This document shows, piece by piece, positions 1 through 7,235 of a stretch of 64,000 nt of DNA (position 1 is its first letter; each line of letters begins with the position of its first letter). Below the pieces are notes generated by a model that did no database searches, had not been told where the DNA came from, and was given only the letters and a program-made list of their open reading frames with translations. Source of the stretch: Bacteroidota bacterium (lineage in GTDB: Bacteria; Bacteroidota; Bacteroidia; Chitinophagales; Chitinophagaceae); the NCBI GenBank assembly GCA_947452555.1, contig CANGDH010000001.1, positions 310,001 through 374,000 of the forward strand, read 5' to 3'. The translations under genes were made by a program, and so were the position numbers.

Positions 1-2741
1 TGTACAAGTTGGCTAATATTATTTTGAATTACTGCATGTTTAGTTTCTGCTTCAACGATTGGGGTTGTAATGACTGGAGTTTCAATAATAAGTTGCTTCA
101 AATAGGCTTCAGTTTCTTTTCTTTTTTTAAGTTCTGCAATAATATTCTTAGCTCTTTCTCTTATAGTTTCATTTTGATTGCTAAGTATTATAGAATCAAG
201 AATGATAATTGCAATACTATCCTTTCTTTGTTGAGCATTCATTTTAACTTTCAAAAACTGGAATGGGGTATTCCACTTCGTCCTAAAGAGGCTTAAATTT
301 AGCTTATAGCTCAGATTAGCCAAGCTATCCCAATTTCCAATTTGCGTTAAAAAATATGCCTCTTTATAGTCTTCAACGGAACTTTGTGTTCTTACCTTTT
401 TGCTATAAGCTTCTTGTTTCTTTGTAACGTAATACCCTTTAGGAAATCGATCAGTTACAATCTGAATTATACTGTCTGAAATCGTAGATTTATTATCATG
501 TAAATATTGACTTGCCATGTCTAATAAGGCTCTTTCAGTTATAGTAGGTTCAATATTTTTTTCTATTATTTTTTTATATATTGGAAGTGCTTTATCAAAG
601 TCATTCAATTTTAATAAAAATAATTGTGCATTTGCCATTGCTGCTTTATTCCACGTTAACTGTGATTTCACATAGTCTGCGGAGTCATTAATGGCATCTA
701 TTACAGAAGCTACATCTTGCTTTATTGTATTTTTATTTGTACTATCTTTTTTACTACTAGCTAAAGGAGCATTCGTATTTATGTTTGTATTGACTAAATT
801 TGTTTTATTGTATGCAATATTACCGCTAGTTTTTCTTCTCCAGTTATCGACATTGGGGCGCTCTCCCCATTTTTGAGTGAAGTTTTGTTTACCCTGAACT
901 ACAGAATTTTTATTTTCAAAATAAAAATCACTTATTGTATTGTTATTGAAATTGTTTTTATTTAAGGTAGATCCAAAGCTATTATTGTTATTCCCAAAGC
1001 TATTATTCCCGAAATTGTTATTAATTTGGTTGTTTCCAAATCCGTTGTTTACTATATTATTTCCAGAATTATTATTAGTAAAGTTGGTATTATTTGATTC
1101 TGAATTTTTCTTATCAATTTTTTCTATGAAAATATTTGTAAGACTTTCTGCTAAAGATTCATTGTTTTTCTGCCATTTCAAAATGCTAGTGCGTTGAGCA
1201 TCTTTAGGTAATCCATAAAAATATGATAAACTATCCTCTTTTTGAATAATTTGATTGTTAGTATTAATTTGGTCTAACCATTTTTTCCTCAAAATTATTT
1301 TTTCATAATTTGGATTAGTTTTAAGTACTCCTGTTAAATTTTCATATGCTAATTTAGCAATACTATAATTATTATTATCATAGGTCAATGAGCCTAGTAG
1401 TTCAAATGCTTTTTGTTTCTGTTTTAAGTTAGTAGTATTTTTTTTAATTGATAAAACAAGCCAGTCTTGTGCTTGTTTTATCCCATTATTTTTAATTGCC
1501 AATTTTGCCATTTCAAAATAAATAATATCACTATATGGTTTGTACTTTTCACGCTTAGTCATGCGCTCCAATGTGTTTGCCAAATCATCCCATTTATTAT
1601 TTGAATTCTTTGCGTCAATATTTATTACATTGATTTTTGCGTAAACCGATAAAATCGGGTTAATAGCTTGTTGACTTGCTTTTTGATACCAATGATAAGC
1701 CTCTAAATTTTTATCTGCCTTATCCCATAATTGGGCAATTAAAAAGTACCATCTTGCTTTAGCATTATTGTCTAAAGCATTTGGCAATGCTTTAATTAAA
1801 TATGTTGCAGCACTGTCAGGTAAATCCATTTGATAATAACCATATGCTAATTGTTCAAATAAGAATGGATGTAATCTTTCCGGGAATACAGCATCTGTTT
1901 TGAGTAATTGTAACAAGCTTAGGCCTTGATTCAATTCACCAATTTCAAAATAGTTCCTTGCTTGCCAAACCAGACTTTCGTTTCTGACATTGCCATTCTC
2001 CCAAATTCTATTGTTATCAGGACTAGCGATGCTGAATTTTCCTTTTGTATTTCTTAAATTACTGCCAATGATTAAGTCGGCGCCATTTTCTTTTTCGTCA
2101 AAAGAATAGTTAATAAATTGTAAAATGCTTCCTGCAGTATCAAAATTTCTATGATATAAGTAAGCTTTCGCCATTAACAAATAAGCGTCATCTATCCAAT
2201 TATTTCTTAAATCGTGTAATACAATATTGGCATTACACCGGTAAATTATAGAATCTATACTGCGTTTAGAAGTAGTTGCTAAGTCGAAATCATAGAAAGG
2301 GAGTAATTCTGTATAGTCTTCTTGAAAACTTGTTCTGGATGTCAGAATTATTTCTTTTAATTCCTCTTCTGCATTAAAATAATAATTGAATTGAGATACG
2401 GTATTTTGATAAGCTCGTCTCCCTAATGTATATTTTTTATTTAAAAGCTTTTCATAAGGCAGAGGCTTTTCTATTTCACGTGGTAGATTTTTTTGAACTG
2501 ACTTATTCAAATTTCCTTTTAAAGAATCTGCTTTATTAAGAATCAGCTTATTTATTTTTTTCTGGTTACTATCTAATACACTGTTAACTTTTTTTAAGAT
2601 TTTATTATTATTAAAATCGAGTAAAGGCCTAGTACTATCTTGCGCAGATAATTGATTGGTTTTGATAGTAATCAAACAAAATAACCCTAAGCAAAGGGTA
2701 CTAAATTTAAAAGTGTATTTCCTAGGGTATCTCATGTGCAT
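1..2741 (-). CDS. PorW/SprE-like TPR protein of type IX secretion/gliding, partial at left edge
   Basis: The reverse strand is open for 913 codons from an ATG at 2741 to the window edge with no stop; I checked the frame line by line. The ORF track omits it because its stop lies outside. An N-terminal hydrophobic segment ending near LSAQ looks like a signal peptide. Next comes YTLGRRAYQNTVSQFNYYFN, a segment resembling the start of SprE/PorW, then WIDDAYLLMAKAYLYHRNFD and many helical TPR-like repeats. A striking Asn/Gly/Phe-rich tract follows at about residues 549-600, then KWGERPNVDNWRR (about 624-635), which resembles a motif I associate with this family. SprE/PorW proteins are envelope components needed for type IX secretion and, in gliders, for motility. 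The family call is from memory of sequence style. Another large TPR lipoprotein is possible. Confidence 0.72.
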   Translation of the reverse strand, partial: MHMRYPRKYTFKFSTLCLGLFCLITIKTNQLSAQDSTRPLLDFNNNKILKKVNSVLDSNQKKINKLILNKADSLKGNLNKSVQKNLPREIEKPLPYEKLLNKKYTLGRRAYQNTVSQFNYYFNAEEELKEIILTSRTSFQEDYTELLPFYDFDLATTSKRSIDSIIYRCNANIVLHDLRNNWIDDAYLLMAKAYLYHRNFDTAGSILQFINYSFDEKENGADLIIGSNLRNTKGKFSIASPDNNRIWENGNVRNESLVWQARNYFEIGELNQGLSLLQLLKTDAVFPERLHPFLFEQLAYGYYQMDLPDSAATYLIKALPNALDNNAKARWYFLIAQLWDKADKNLEAYHWYQKASQQAINPILSVYAKINVINIDAKNSNNKWDDLANTLERMTKREKYKPYSDIIYFEMAKLAIKNNGIKQAQDWLVLSIKKNTTNLKQKQKAFELLGSLTYDNNNYSIAKLAYENLTGVLKTNPNYEKIILRKKWLDQINTNNQIIQKEDSLSYFYGLPKDAQRTSILKWQKNNESLAESLTNIFIEKIDKKNSESNNTNFTNNNSGNNIVNNGFGNNQINNNFGNNSFGNNNNSFGSTLNKNNFNNNTISDFYFENKNSVVQGKQNFTQKWGERPNVDNWRRKTSGNIAYNKTNLVNTNINTNAPLASSKKDSTNKNTIKQDVASVIDAINDSADYVKSQLTWNKAAMANAQLFLLKLNDFDKALPIYKKIIEKNIEPTITERALLDMASQYLHDNKSTISDSIIQIVTDRFPKGYYVTKKQEAYSKKVRTQSSVEDYKEAYFLTQIGNWDSLANLSYKLNLSLFRTKWNTPFQFLKVKMNAQQRKDSIAIIILDSIILSNQNETIRERAKNIIAELKKRKETEAYLKQLIIETPVITTPIVEAETKHAVIQNNISQLV

Positions 2742-2746
2742 AAAAA

Positions 2747-2752
2747 CTCCTT
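2747..2752 (-). promoter_or_regulatory. Strong Shine-Dalgarno for the porW-like gene
   Basis: On the minus strand AAGGAG sits five bases before the ATG at 2741 (AAGGAGTTTTTATG). Strong SD sequences are rare before other genes in this window, as expected in Bacteroidota, so this one supports the 2741 start over the in-frame ATG at 2735. Confidence 0.55.
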
Positions 2753-2838
2753 AAAAATACAGTTAATTCTGTTTATTTGGCTTTAGATTAAGCTCCTTTT
2801 TTGTTTAATTACTTTATCTTTAACAAGCAGTTATAATT

Positions 2839-3234
2839 ATGGCAAATTTCGATATCAATAATACCTTCAAAAGGCGTAGTAATACCTATAGATTGGTAGT
2901 CACAAATGACGATACCTATGACGAAGTTGTTGCATTTAGATTGTCAAGAAACACAGTTTATTTTGGTTTTAGTATTGCTTTTATCCTATTAGTAGGTCTT
3001 ACCATTGCATTAATCGCGTTTACACCTTTAAAATATTATATTCCGGGCTACGGAACCAAAGAAAGTAGAACCGCTCTTCAGCTATTAAAAATAAGAACAG
3101 ATTCATTAGAACAATCTATACATTATAAAGAGCAATATTTAGAAGGTCTTAAAAAAGTATTATCAGAAGGGAATACTAACCAATTAGACACTATCCCATT
3201 AGTATTACCTGAGGGGCAACCTTCCATTGATTAG
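2839..3234 (+). CDS. Small membrane protein resembling the N-terminus of Bacteroidota M23 peptidases
   Basis: This 131-residue protein has a soluble N-terminus, one hydrophobic segment (about residues 40-62) and the segment IAFTPLKYYIPGYG followed by a helical RTDSLEQS stretch. In Bacteroidota the same layout (KYRLVVLNDDT-like, one membrane helix, then LREYIPGY) begins M23-family cell-wall peptidases. Here the chain stops after a proline-rich tail, and no HxGxD or HxH M23 motif follows in any frame before the next gene. It is therefore either a peptidase-less relative or a gene remnant still carrying a clean stop. It lies 20 bp before the AtpZ-like gene, in the same direction, and is divergent from the porW-like gene. 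Its role is unknown. Confidence 0.6.
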   Translation: MANFDINNTFKRRSNTYRLVVTNDDTYDEVVAFRLSRNTVYFGFSIAFILLVGLTIALIAFTPLKYYIPGYGTKESRTALQLLKIRTDSLEQSIHYKEQYLEGLKKVLSEGNTNQLDTIPLVLPEGQPSID

Positions 3235-3254
3235 TTTAAAGTATAAATTTAATT

Positions 3255-3482
3255 ATGCTAGATAAGCAATCTAAAAACAAGCCAGTTATTCAGTGGGCCA
3301 ATTTTGCTGGATTAGCAAGTCAATGGGCAGTAGCACTTGCAGGATTATTATATTTAGGGAAGTTTCTTGACAAATGGATGAAACTTTCAGTTAAGACACC
3401 CATTTTTATATGGCTACTACCATTTTTTTTTATAATTTTCTCATTAATAAGAATTATTAAAAGTACCAATACAAAACAATGA
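3255..3482 (+). CDS. AtpZ/AtpI family protein (F0F1 ATPase assembly-associated)
   Basis: The 75-residue protein has two hydrophobic helices: WANFAGLASQWAVALAGLLY with GKFLDKW, then FIWLLPFFFIIFSLIRI. This is the compact two-helix layout of AtpZ/AtpI proteins encoded ahead of F-type ATPase operons, where they help assemble or charge the c-ring with cations. The next gene starts inside its stop codon (ATGA overlap), so the two are translationally coupled. No atpB or atpE follows in this window, which is unusual for the family. Confidence 0.72.
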   Translation: MLDKQSKNKPVIQWANFAGLASQWAVALAGLLYLGKFLDKWMKLSVKTPIFIWLLPFFFIIFSLIRIIKSTNTKQ

Positions 3483-3856
3483 TTTTTTATAAAAAATTTC
3501 TTCCTATTCTTACTTTATTTGTATTTACAATTGCAGCTTGTTTAAGTATTAAATACATTATCCCCTTATATGTTATAAAAATTGATTTTATTTTAGTTGT
3601 CAATTTTATGTTATTTGTTTTATCCTATTTTAATTTTAAGAGAATAAACAAAATGGATATTTCAAAGCCAACTTCAATGGTTCAATCAGTTATGTTAGGT
3701 AGTTTATTAAAGATGGTTGTTTTTGCTGGGGCAGCTTTGGTTTATGCTACCCAGAAAAAAAGCCCAGTTGGGATTGCAACGTTATTAGTGAGTATGGCAT
3801 TGTATCTTTTATATACTTGGCTAGAAATTCAATGGACTACTAAAAAAAGTAATTAA
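3479..3856 (+). CDS. AtpI-like four-helix membrane protein
   Basis: The 125-residue protein has about four membrane helices, with a central SKPTSMVQSVMLGSLLKMVV segment between helices 2 and 3. Similar short proteins lie between AtpZ and atpB in many Bacteroidota and are usually annotated as hypothetical or ATP synthase I-like. Its ATG overlaps the AtpZ stop by four bases, so it is probably co-translated. The link to ATP synthase comes from context and topology, not from a catalytic motif. Confidence 0.55.
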   Translation: MIFYKKFLPILTLFVFTIAACLSIKYIIPLYVIKIDFILVVNFMLFVLSYFNFKRINKMDISKPTSMVQSVMLGSLLKMVVFAGAALVYATQKKSPVGIATLLVSMALYLLYTWLEIQWTTKKSN

Positions 3857-3897
3857 AATAAAGTCATCTCAAACTTATCAATAAATAATTATTATCC

Positions 3898-4524
3898 TTG
3901 GCAAAAGTTGAACATCCATTACATGCTTTAAATGCGTATTTGCCAGTAGGCTCCTTTGATCCAGTGGTACATTTAATTAATCAATACAAAGTACACCTTA
4001 CCGTCAGTAAGGCCAGAAAATCTGTTTTAGGAGACTACAGGCATGCGGGTATTGGTGCAAATCATAAAATATCCGTAAATGGAAATTTAAATCAATATGA
4101 ATTCTTACTTACTTTGTTGCATGAGCTAGCTCATTTATTGTGCTTTGAACAATTTAAAAATAGGGTAGAAGCACATGGAAAAGAATGGAAAAAAATTTAT
4201 AGTGAATTATTGATTCAGTTTGTGCAAATGGATGTTTTCCCTACTGACATACAGAAGAGTTTAAAGAAAACTATTTTAAATCCCGCCGCAACAGCGAATG
4301 GAGAGACAGCGTTATTACTGGTTTTGAGAAAATATAATACTAAAATAAATGTGGGTCATACTTTTGTTGCACATCTTGCAGAAGGAGTTCTGTTTGAGTC
4401 ATTGCAAGGAAGAATTTTTAGGAGAGGAAAGAAACGTCGTATACGAATTGAATGTATAGAAGTAGCAACGGGCCACGTATATTCTTTCAGTGCACTCACT
4501 GAAGTGAAAGTGCTGCCATCTTAA
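3898..4524 (+). CDS. SprT-like zinc metalloprotease domain protein, TTG start
   Basis: The 208-residue protein contains LLTLLHELAHLLCFEQF, an HExxH-type zinc motif (HELAH), followed by HGKEWKKIY, which supplies the third-ligand region of the SprT-like fold. The C-terminal part is basic (RGKKRRIRIEC) and could bind nucleic acid. No ATG exists upstream of the domain and an in-frame stop lies just before, so the TTG at 3898 is the likely start. It follows the AtpI-like gene by 41 bp on the same strand. SprT-like proteins are linked to protein or DNA-protein crosslink turnover in other organisms. Its substrate here is unknown. Confidence 0.75.
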   Translation: MAKVEHPLHALNAYLPVGSFDPVVHLINQYKVHLTVSKARKSVLGDYRHAGIGANHKISVNGNLNQYEFLLTLLHELAHLLCFEQFKNRVEAHGKEWKKIYSELLIQFVQMDVFPTDIQKSLKKTILNPAATANGETALLLVLRKYNTKINVGHTFVAHLAEGVLFESLQGRIFRRGKKRRIRIECIEVATGHVYSFSALTEVKVLPS

Positions 4525-4539
4525 AACATTCATTCAAAC

Positions 4540-4569
4540 AAAAAAGCCAACGTGTAAGTTGGCTTTTTT
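4540..4569. terminator. Bidirectional intrinsic terminator between sprT-like gene and sucC
   Basis: AAAAAAGCCAAC, a six-base loop, then GTTGGCTTTTTT makes a perfect 12-bp stem with A/T tracts on both sides. It lies between two convergent genes and can serve both. Confidence 0.85.
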
Positions 4570-4628
4570 AAAATCATAAGCGTGTTTTAGTCTGCATTTA
4601 ATAATCTATAAAAATGCGTAAATTAAAA

Positions 4629-5840
4629 CTACGCAACTGCTTGCTTCACTAATTCAGCAGCTTCGCTCAATTGTATTGCAGATTGTACTTTCAATCCACT
4701 CTCGTCTATTAATTTTTTAGCTTCTACAGCATTTGTTCCTTGTAAACGTACAATGATAGGGATATTAATATTCCCTAATTTATTGAAAGCTTCAATAACT
4801 CCAGCTGCAACACGGTCGCAACGAACGATACCGCCAAAGATGTTAATTAAAATTGCCTTTACATTAGGGTCTTTCATGATAATTCTGAATCCAGCTTCTA
4901 CTGTTTGTGCATTTGCAGAGCCCCCTACGTCTAAGAAGTTAGCTGGTTCACCACCACTTAACTTAATCATGTCCATAGTTGCCATTGCTAAACCAGCACC
5001 ATTAACCATACAGCCTACATTACCGTCTAATTTCACAAAGTTCAAATTGAACTCTCCAGCTTCTACTTCAGTAGGGTCTTCTTCTGTAACGTCTCTCATT
5101 GCTAATAAATCAGGATGACGCATTAAAGCACTGTCATCGATATTCATTTTACAATCCACCGCGATCATTTTATCGTCAGATGTTTTGAACAATGGGTTAA
5201 TCTCTAACATGCCGCAGTCTAAACCTACATAAGCATTGTATAAATTAGTTACGAATTTTACACAATTTTTGAATGCATCACCACTTAGTCCAAAGTTGAA
5301 TGCAATTTTTCTTGCTTGGAATCCTTGTAGTCCACCACCTGGGTGAATCCACTCTTTATATATTTTTTCTGGTGTGTTATGAGCTACTTCTTCAATATCC
5401 ATACCACCTTCAGTACTATACATAATAACGTTCATGCCTTTAGCACGATCTAGTAAAATTGAAAGGTATAATTCTTTAGTAGGTTGAGGACCTTCATAAT
5501 AAACGTCTTGAGCAACTAAAATCTTACTTACTAACTTACCTGCTGGACCAGTTTGGATGGTTACTAAAGTACCACCTAAAATGTTTTTAGCAAATGTTTC
5601 AATATCAGCAGCAGATTTGCCAACCGCAACACCTCTTTGTTCTGTGCCAATCACTTTACCTTTACCACGACCACCAGCATGGATTTGAGCCTTAACGACA
5701 GCAAATTTATTGTTAGTGTCAGCAGCTATTTTATGATAAGCAGCTACTGCAGCGTCAACTGTTTCAACAGCAACGCCTTCTTGAACAGGGACATTGTACT
5801 TTTTAAGCAATTCTTTTGCTTGATATTCATGCAGGTTCAT
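4629..5840 (-). CDS. sucC: Succinyl-CoA ligase (ADP-forming) beta subunit
   Basis: The 403-residue protein begins MNLHEYQAKELLKKYNVP, the classic SucC start. It has the ATP-grasp region (GGRGKGKVIGT, about residues 55-65), Mg-binding CGMLEINPL and the C-terminal ligase domain with NIFGGIVRCDRVAAGV. It makes succinate and ATP from succinyl-CoA in the TCA cycle together with SucD, whose gene is not in this window. Its length is slightly above the usual 385-400. It is transcribed alone, divergently from yceI, and ends at a shared terminator. Confidence 0.96.
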   Translation of the reverse strand: MNLHEYQAKELLKKYNVPVQEGVAVETVDAAVAAYHKIAADTNNKFAVVKAQIHAGGRGKGKVIGTEQRGVAVGKSAADIETFAKNILGGTLVTIQTGPAGKLVSKILVAQDVYYEGPQPTKELYLSILLDRAKGMNVIMYSTEGGMDIEEVAHNTPEKIYKEWIHPGGGLQGFQARKIAFNFGLSGDAFKNCVKFVTNLYNAYVGLDCGMLEINPLFKTSDDKMIAVDCKMNIDDSALMRHPDLLAMRDVTEEDPTEVEAGEFNLNFVKLDGNVGCMVNGAGLAMATMDMIKLSGGEPANFLDVGGSANAQTVEAGFRIIMKDPNVKAILINIFGGIVRCDRVAAGVIEAFNKLGNINIPIIVRLQGTNAVEAKKLIDESGLKVQSAIQLSEAAELVKQAVA

Positions 5841-5912
5841 ACGTAGGAATTTTGGCGAAGATAATAGATAAAATGCAGATTATTAGTGTGAAATACAGCT
5901 AAAAAATATATT

Positions 5913-5942
5913 TTGTTGTTTAAACATTGATTTGTAATTTTG
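5913..5942 (+). promoter_or_regulatory. Bacteroidota-type promoter for yceI
   Basis: TTG (5913-5915), 19 bases, then TAATTTTG (5935-5942) matches the Bacteroidota TTG-N17-23-TAnnTTTG consensus at both elements. The start codon is 55 bases further on. Confidence 0.65.
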
Positions 5943-5997
5943 TTGCATCATTTTAAAGGACTTACTTTAATATATAAAACAAACAAAAAATCGAATT

Positions 5998-6573
5998 ATG
6001 AAAAAAATCGTGTTTTCAATGACATTGATCTTGGCATCAATCGCAATTTTCTCTTTTGCTCCTAAAACAGCAATTAAAGACGTTGTAACTTTTAATGTAA
6101 ATGCTACAAAAAGTAAAGTTAGCTGGACTGGTTCTAAAACAGGCGATTTCCATACAGGATTCTTCCCTGTTAAGTCTGGTGCTATTCAAACAAACGGTGG
6201 CAAATTAGTAGGTGGTAGTTTTGTTATTGATATTGCTGGCAATAAAGTAACTGACGAAGCAGGTGCTAAATTAGAAGGTCATTTGTCTTCTCCTGATTTT
6301 TTCGATGTAACTAAATTTGGTCAAGCTACTTTTACAATTACAAGCGTAACTTATACTAAAGGTAATAAAGCTACAATAGCGGGTGATTTGTCTTTAAAAG
6401 GTGTTAAAGCTCCAGTAACATTTGAAGCTTCTATCAGAAGTGTAGATGCTGAAAAAGGTTTTTTTGCTGAAGCATTTTTCCCTTTAGACAGAACTATATT
6501 CGGTATCAACTATGGCGTTGGCATGGTAGATTCTGAAGTTCAAATTGCTGTCCATTTATACGGAACTAAATAG
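5998..6573 (+). CDS. YceI family periplasmic protein
   Basis: The 191-residue protein has a signal peptide (KKIVFSMTLILASIAIFSFA), then the YceI beta-barrel hallmarks: KSKVSWTGSKTG near residue 38, LEGHLSSPDFFDV, a VTFEASI strand and a C-terminal VQIAVHLYGTK. YceI-like proteins form lipocalin-like barrels that bind long polyisoprenoids or other amphiphiles in the periplasm. Its physiological ligand here is unknown. It has its own promoter and a strong terminator, so it is monocistronic. Confidence 0.9.
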   Translation: MKKIVFSMTLILASIAIFSFAPKTAIKDVVTFNVNATKSKVSWTGSKTGDFHTGFFPVKSGAIQTNGGKLVGGSFVIDIAGNKVTDEAGAKLEGHLSSPDFFDVTKFGQATFTITSVTYTKGNKATIAGDLSLKGVKAPVTFEASIRSVDAEKGFFAEAFFPLDRTIFGINYGVGMVDSEVQIAVHLYGTK

Positions 6574-6596
6574 TTTATAACTATTAGATTTATAGC

Positions 6597-6624
6597 AAAG
6601 GCCTCCAAATTGGAGGCCTTTGTC
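6597..6624 (+). terminator. Intrinsic terminator after yceI
   Basis: AAAGGCCTCCAA and TTGGAGGCCTTT form a 12-bp inverted repeat around one base (a smaller loop in practice), 24 bases after the yceI stop. Confidence 0.75.
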
Positions 6625-6632
6625 GTAGTAAG

Positions 6633-6661
6633 AAAAAGGGGTGTCGAATGACACTCCTTTT
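6633..6661 (-). terminator. Intrinsic terminator for the dinB/subtilase unit
   Basis: On the minus strand AAAAGGAGTGTC-ATTC-GACACCCCTTTTT forms a stem with one wobble or mismatch and a T run. It lies downstream of the leftward dinB gene. Confidence 0.7.
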
Positions 6662-6720
6662 AAAAACTAGTAGCATATTTTTCATAGCCATTATATTTAA
6701 AGAATAGGGCGTATGAAAAA

Positions 6721-7233
6721 TTAAATATCGTAACGCTCTTTAAGTATATGTAAATGGTGTAGTGCATGTCCAAAAATGATAAAGCCTAAAGCATTTACAG
6801 AAATCGGATTACCACTAGCCATTCCCTTTTGCTTTATGTCGTCTTCTGTAAAAGAAGCGAAAAGCATATTTGTAGATTGTCTAACAACACGCCATTCCAC
6901 CAACATTTCTTTCCAGTTTCTATTAACAGCGGTTCCTTTTTTTGCATATTCGTTTTCATCAAAACCTAATAATGCATTTTGTTCCCCTCTTGCTACACAT
7001 AAAGCACGGTATGCGAATATTCTTTCCGTATCTATTACATGTTGAAACATTTGCTTAATTGTCCATTTATCTGGAGCATAAGCTTCATTTATTTTTTCCA
7101 AGGGAATAGCGGACCATGATTCAATAATGCGTTCATTATATTGTTGAACTAAAATGGAGTAATCTTTTCCACTGGTGTAGTTTACATAAGTTTGGTAGTA
7201 ACTACCATATTCTGTGGCACTTGGTCTAGGCAT
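6721..7233 (-). CDS. DinB family protein
   Basis: The 170-residue all-helical protein has the DinB/YfiT metal-binding layout: MFQHVIDTERIFAYRAL carrying the first His, and FGHALHHLHILKERY at the C-terminus carrying the others. These proteins often act as metal-dependent thiol S-transferases or are uncharacterised stress proteins. The start codon is two bases after the subtilase stop, so it is co-transcribed with the upstream subtilase and aldehyde dehydrogenase. The specific reaction cannot be told from the sequence. Confidence 0.87.
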   Translation of the reverse strand: MPRPSATEYGSYYQTYVNYTSGKDYSILVQQYNERIIESWSAIPLEKINEAYAPDKWTIKQMFQHVIDTERIFAYRALCVARGEQNALLGFDENEYAKKGTAVNRNWKEMLVEWRVVRQSTNMLFASFTEDDIKQKGMASGNPISVNALGFIIFGHALHHLHILKERYDI

Positions 7234-7235
7234 AT

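Noticed and set aside
9-1197. Plus-strand ORFs at 9-296, 691-876 and 940-1197
   Set aside because: They are shadows of the long minus-strand PorW-like frame, with low-complexity or Phe/Leu-rich content expected from antisense reading.
4753-5118. Plus-strand ORF of 121 residues inside sucC
   Set aside because: It is antisense to a conserved, complete sucC and has no recognisable domain.
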